From Streptomyces sp. HD (GTDB lineage: Bacteria; Actinomycetota; Actinomycetes; Streptomycetales; Streptomycetaceae), in contig NZ_JAQMYP010000081.1 in assembly GCF_028369295.1 (NCBI RefSeq), positions 1 to 35,970 on the forward strand: DNA of 35,970 nucleotides. The letters are read 5' to 3'. Each line of letters opens with the position of its first letter. Position 1 is the first letter of the stretch. The notes under the pieces are model-generated. The model saw only the letters and a program-made list of their open reading frames with translations. It was not told where the DNA came from and made no database searches. This document shows positions 33,790-35,970 of the stretch, piece by piece. Position numbers and translations under genes: made by a program.

Positions 33790-34644
33790 ATGGCGAGCAG
33801 TGAGCACGAGGGGCGGCTGGGGGAGGAGTTCTTCACTCCGGGCACCTCGTCCTTCACCGAGTTCCTGACGGCGCACCGGCCCGCCCTGCTACCCATGCGC
33901 CGCCCCTTCCCCGACGGCGTCCGCGCCGCCGCCGACCGATTCCCGCACGGCACCACGGTGCTGGCCCTCACCTACCGCGACGGCGTACTGATCGCCGGCG
34001 ACCGCAGGGCCACCATGGGCAACCTCATCGCCCAGCGCGACCTGGAGAAGGTCCACCCCGCCGACGACCACACCGCCGTCGCCTTCGCCGGCACCGTCGG
34101 ACTCGCGGTGGACATGGTGAAGCTGTACCAGGTCGAGCTGAAGCACTTCGAGAAGATCGAGGGCATTCCGATGACCCTCAAGGCGAAGGCGAGCCGCCTC
34201 GCCGGCATGATCCGCCAGAACCTCGGCCAGGCCATGCAGGGCCTCGCCGTCGTACCGCTCCTCGTCGGCTACGACCTCAGAGCACCCGAGGGCGCACGGG
34301 GACGCATCTTCGACTTCGAGGTCACCGGCGGGCCGTACGAGAAGTACGACTTCCACTCCGAGGGCTCCGGATCGCCGTATGCCCGCGGCGCGCTGAAGAA
34401 GCTGTTCCGCCCGGGGATGTCCCGGCGCGAGGCGGTCCTGGCCGCGCTGCACGCGCTGTACGACGCGGCCGACGACGACTCGGCGACCGGTGGGCCGGAC
34501 ATCAACCGCCGGATCTTCCCCAGCGTCGCGGTGATCACGGAGGACGGCTTCGAGCGGCTGGCCGACGCGGAGACGGCGGACCTGACCCGAGAGATGGTGG
34601 CACAGCGCCTGAGCCGTCCGGACGGCCCGAACGCCGCACCCTGA
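33790..34644 (+). CDS. prcB: 20S proteasome beta subunit, lone copy
   Basis: A 284-residue proteasome beta subunit. A 54-residue propeptide (with FFTPGTSSFTEFL, similar to canonical actinobacterial PrcB) ends in HG before the catalytic Thr55. Numbering from that Thr1, the active-site Asp17 (AGDRRATMGN) and Lys33 (RDLEKVHPAD) are present, as is the late ALYDAADDDSATGGPD signature, so it should be active. It has a perfect ribosome site AAAGGAGG about eight bases before ATG 33790. In Streptomyces prcB normally lies in dop-pup-prcB-prcA. Here there is no pup before it and no prcA after it, so this is either a paralogue or a relocated gene. The sequence differs clearly from my memory of the S. coelicolor PrcB. 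Confidence 0.92.
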   Translation: MASSEHEGRLGEEFFTPGTSSFTEFLTAHRPALLPMRRPFPDGVRAAADRFPHGTTVLALTYRDGVLIAGDRRATMGNLIAQRDLEKVHPADDHTAVAFAGTVGLAVDMVKLYQVELKHFEKIEGIPMTLKAKASRLAGMIRQNLGQAMQGLAVVPLLVGYDLRAPEGARGRIFDFEVTGGPYEKYDFHSEGSGSPYARGALKKLFRPGMSRREAVLAALHALYDAADDDSATGGPDINRRIFPSVAVITEDGFERLADAETADLTREMVAQRLSRPDGPNAAP

Positions 34645-34653
34645 CAGGGGGTT

Positions 34654-34681
34654 CCCACCCTTCGTCTCCCCACCCTTCGTC
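34654..34681 (+). repeat. 13-bp direct repeat downstream of prcB
   Basis: CCCACCCTTCGTC occurs at 34654-34666 and again at 34669-34681, a 15-bp period. It lies just after the prcB stop. Function unknown; it could be a regulatory repeat or a slippage duplication. Confidence 0.7.
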
Positions 34682-34757
34682 GGCTCCGCCCTCCGCGCTT
34701 TCCCTCGGCATGACCGGAGCTTTGGCTTCCATGGCGAAGAACTGCCACGGGCTTTAC

Positions 34758-34772
34758 TGCACATGGTTTGCA
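34758..34772 (+). promoter_or_regulatory. Nur box (nickel-responsive operator) candidate
   Basis: TGCAC-ATGGT-TTGCA matches the Streptomyces Nur consensus tGCaa-N5-ttGCA with one mismatch and exact spacing. It lies 68 bases before the NiCoT start, where Ni-bound Nur would repress nickel uptake. A GCTGTACAGC palindrome (34794-34803) follows. Confidence 0.65.
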
Positions 34773-34839
34773 AGTACCGGAGGATGGCCGCAGGCTGTAC
34801 AGCGCAGCCGCCCTCCATGAGAAAGATCCTCCCTGCCCG

Positions 34840-35970
34840 ATGACGGCTGCCCCTGACTCCACTCCGACCCTCCCCGCCACGGCCCCCGAGCAGCGCACCG
34901 CCTGGCACCGCGTCCGCGGCTCCATGACGCGGCAGGAGTGGAGCAGGGTCGGCGGCATGGCCGCGTTCGTGCTGGCCCTGCATGTCATCGGCTGGTTCAC
35001 CCTCGTCGCCGTGGTGGCGCCCGAGCACTACAGCATCGGACAGCAGACGTTCGGCATCGGCATCGGAGTCACCGCGTACACGCTCGGCATGCGGCACGCC
35101 TTCGACGCCGACCACATCGCGGCCATCGACAACACCACCCGCAAGCTGATGGGGGAGGGGCAGCGGCCGCTGTCGGTCGGGTTCTGGTTCTCGCTCGGCC
35201 ACTCCAGCGTCGTCTTCGCCCTGGCGCTGCTGCTCTCGCTCGGCGTGCGGACCCTCGCCGGACCGGTCCGCGACGACGACTCCCGCCTCCACGACATCAC
35301 CGGCCTGATCGGTACGACGGTCTCCGGGGCCTTCCTCTATCTGATCGCGGCGATCAACCTGGTCGCCCTCGCGGGCATCTGGAAGGTGTTCCGCCGGATG
35401 CGCACCGGCGGCTACGACGAGGCGGCGCTCGAAGAGCACCTCAACAACCGCGGCTTCATGAACCGCCTCCTCGGCCGCGCGACGAGGTCGATCACCAAGC
35501 CCTGGCACATGTACCCGCTCGGCCTGCTCTTCGGCCTCGGCTTCGACACCGCGACCGAGGTCGCCCTGCTCGTCCTGGCCGGCTCGGGCGCCGCCTCCGG
35601 GCTGCCCTGGTACGCGATCCTGTGCCTGCCCGTCCTCTTCGCCGCCGGCATGTCGCTGCTGGACGCCATCGACGGCACGTTCATGAACTTCGCCTACGGC
35701 TGGGCGTTCTCCGAGCCGGTCCGCAAGGTCTACTACAACCTCACCGTCACCGGCCTGTCCGTCGCGGTCGCCCTGCTCATCGGCACCGTCGAACTCCTCG
35801 CCCTCCTCGCCGACCGCCTCGCCCTGCACGGCCCCTTCTGGGGCTGGATCACCGGCCTCGACCTCAACACCGCCGGCTTCGTCGTCGTAGGCATCTTCGT
35901 CGTCACCTGGGCCGTGGCCCTGCTGGTGTGGCGGCTCGGCCGGATCGAGGAGAAGTGGGCGGGTGGTCGG
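34840..35970 (+). CDS. NiCoT-family nickel/cobalt permease (3' end cut)
   Basis: A high-affinity nickel/cobalt transporter of the NiCoT (HoxN/NixA) family; 377 codons are in the window with no stop yet. The metal-binding signature of helix II, RHAFDADHIAAIDN, is at ~86-99. LGHSSVVFALALLLS and GLGFDTATEVALLVL are the other family signatures. About eight helices are visible and the sequence reaches a basic/acidic C-terminal tail, so little is missing. It would import Ni2+ or Co2+ for urease, nickel superoxide dismutase, hydrogenase or cobalamin. The upstream Nur-box match favours nickel. ATG 34840 is chosen because homology begins soon after; the ribosome site is weak. Confidence 0.92.
   Translation, partial: MTAAPDSTPTLPATAPEQRTAWHRVRGSMTRQEWSRVGGMAAFVLALHVIGWFTLVAVVAPEHYSIGQQTFGIGIGVTAYTLGMRHAFDADHIAAIDNTTRKLMGEGQRPLSVGFWFSLGHSSVVFALALLLSLGVRTLAGPVRDDDSRLHDITGLIGTTVSGAFLYLIAAINLVALAGIWKVFRRMRTGGYDEAALEEHLNNRGFMNRLLGRATRSITKPWHMYPLGLLFGLGFDTATEVALLVLAGSGAASGLPWYAILCLPVLFAAGMSLLDAIDGTFMNFAYGWAFSEPVRKVYYNLTVTGLSVAVALLIGTVELLALLADRLALHGPFWGWITGLDLNTAGFVVVGIFVVTWAVALLVWRLGRIEEKWAGGR

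Noticed and set aside
34645..34839. Cobalamin riboswitch before the NiCoT gene
   Set aside because: No B12-box sequence or long structured leader; the Nur box is the better explanation.

Overview
This is high-GC actinobacterial DNA and almost certainly comes from Streptomyces. Reading frames have strong third-position G/C bias, and GTG and TTG starts and ATGA stop-start overlaps are frequent. Family content points the same way: an AftD-like GT-C enzyme, ROK and RpiR regulators, a CUT1 sugar ABC operon without its own ATPase, a proteasome beta subunit, and a single TTA codon. I see no rRNA, tRNA or CRISPR array. The first ~58 bases are A/T- and homopolymer-rich, unlike everything else, and look like a contig-end artefact.

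Layout. (1) 1-7341, minus strand: an extracytoplasmic glycan operon of DUF3068 protein, GT4 glycosyltransferase, SAM methyltransferase and a very large AftD-like membrane glycosyltransferase that is cut by the window start. The last three genes overlap by a few bases. (2) 7467-8982, plus strand: a good promoter drives a small DUF2613-like membrane protein and a PucR-type regulator. (3) 8983-13199: an accessory patch with an internally deleted Tn3 transposase remnant, a MerR regulator fused to a TIGR03086/DinB-like domain behind a perfect 12-bp-arm palindrome, a tyrosine-recombinase remnant, and a TetX-like flavin monooxygenase divergent from a TetR regulator. (4) 13381-18467: an ATP-grasp protein, a membrane-anchored CBM2 protein, a small conserved-type hypothetical with a structured leader, an RpiR/SIS regulator and a GT39 family membrane glycosyltransferase. 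(5) 18565-30171: a carbohydrate locus with a Tat-exported PAP2 phosphatase carrying an autotransporter-type repeat, a BadF/GlcNAc-kinase-like sugar kinase divergent from a ROK regulator, then lipoprotein, two permeases and two large unassigned proteins that resemble alpha/alpha-toroid polysaccharide-active enzymes. (6) 30392-35970: a P-loop nucleoside/sugar kinase-like protein, a GT-C membrane protein coupled to an LPG-synthase-TM (UPF0104) protein that contains the TTA codon, a proteasome beta subunit with no alpha subunit beside it, and a NiCoT nickel/cobalt permease (cut by the window end) preceded by a near-perfect Nur box.

How they fit together. The centre of the window reads as one glycan-utilisation system. 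The lipoprotein and permeases import an oligosaccharide, presumably energised by the shared ATPase MsiK elsewhere. The two co-transcribed large proteins process it, the kinase phosphorylates a released sugar, and the ROK protein senses it. An 11-bp element, CAAGCGCTTTC, occurs in the same orientation before both the lipoprotein operon and the PAP2 gene, suggesting shared control by a LacI-type protein that is not encoded here. The substrate cannot be read from sequence alone. The strongest leads are this operon, the lone proteasome beta subunit, the TetX-like/TetR pair, the Nur box before NiCoT, and the AftD/DUF2613 association in a genus not known to make arabinogalactan.
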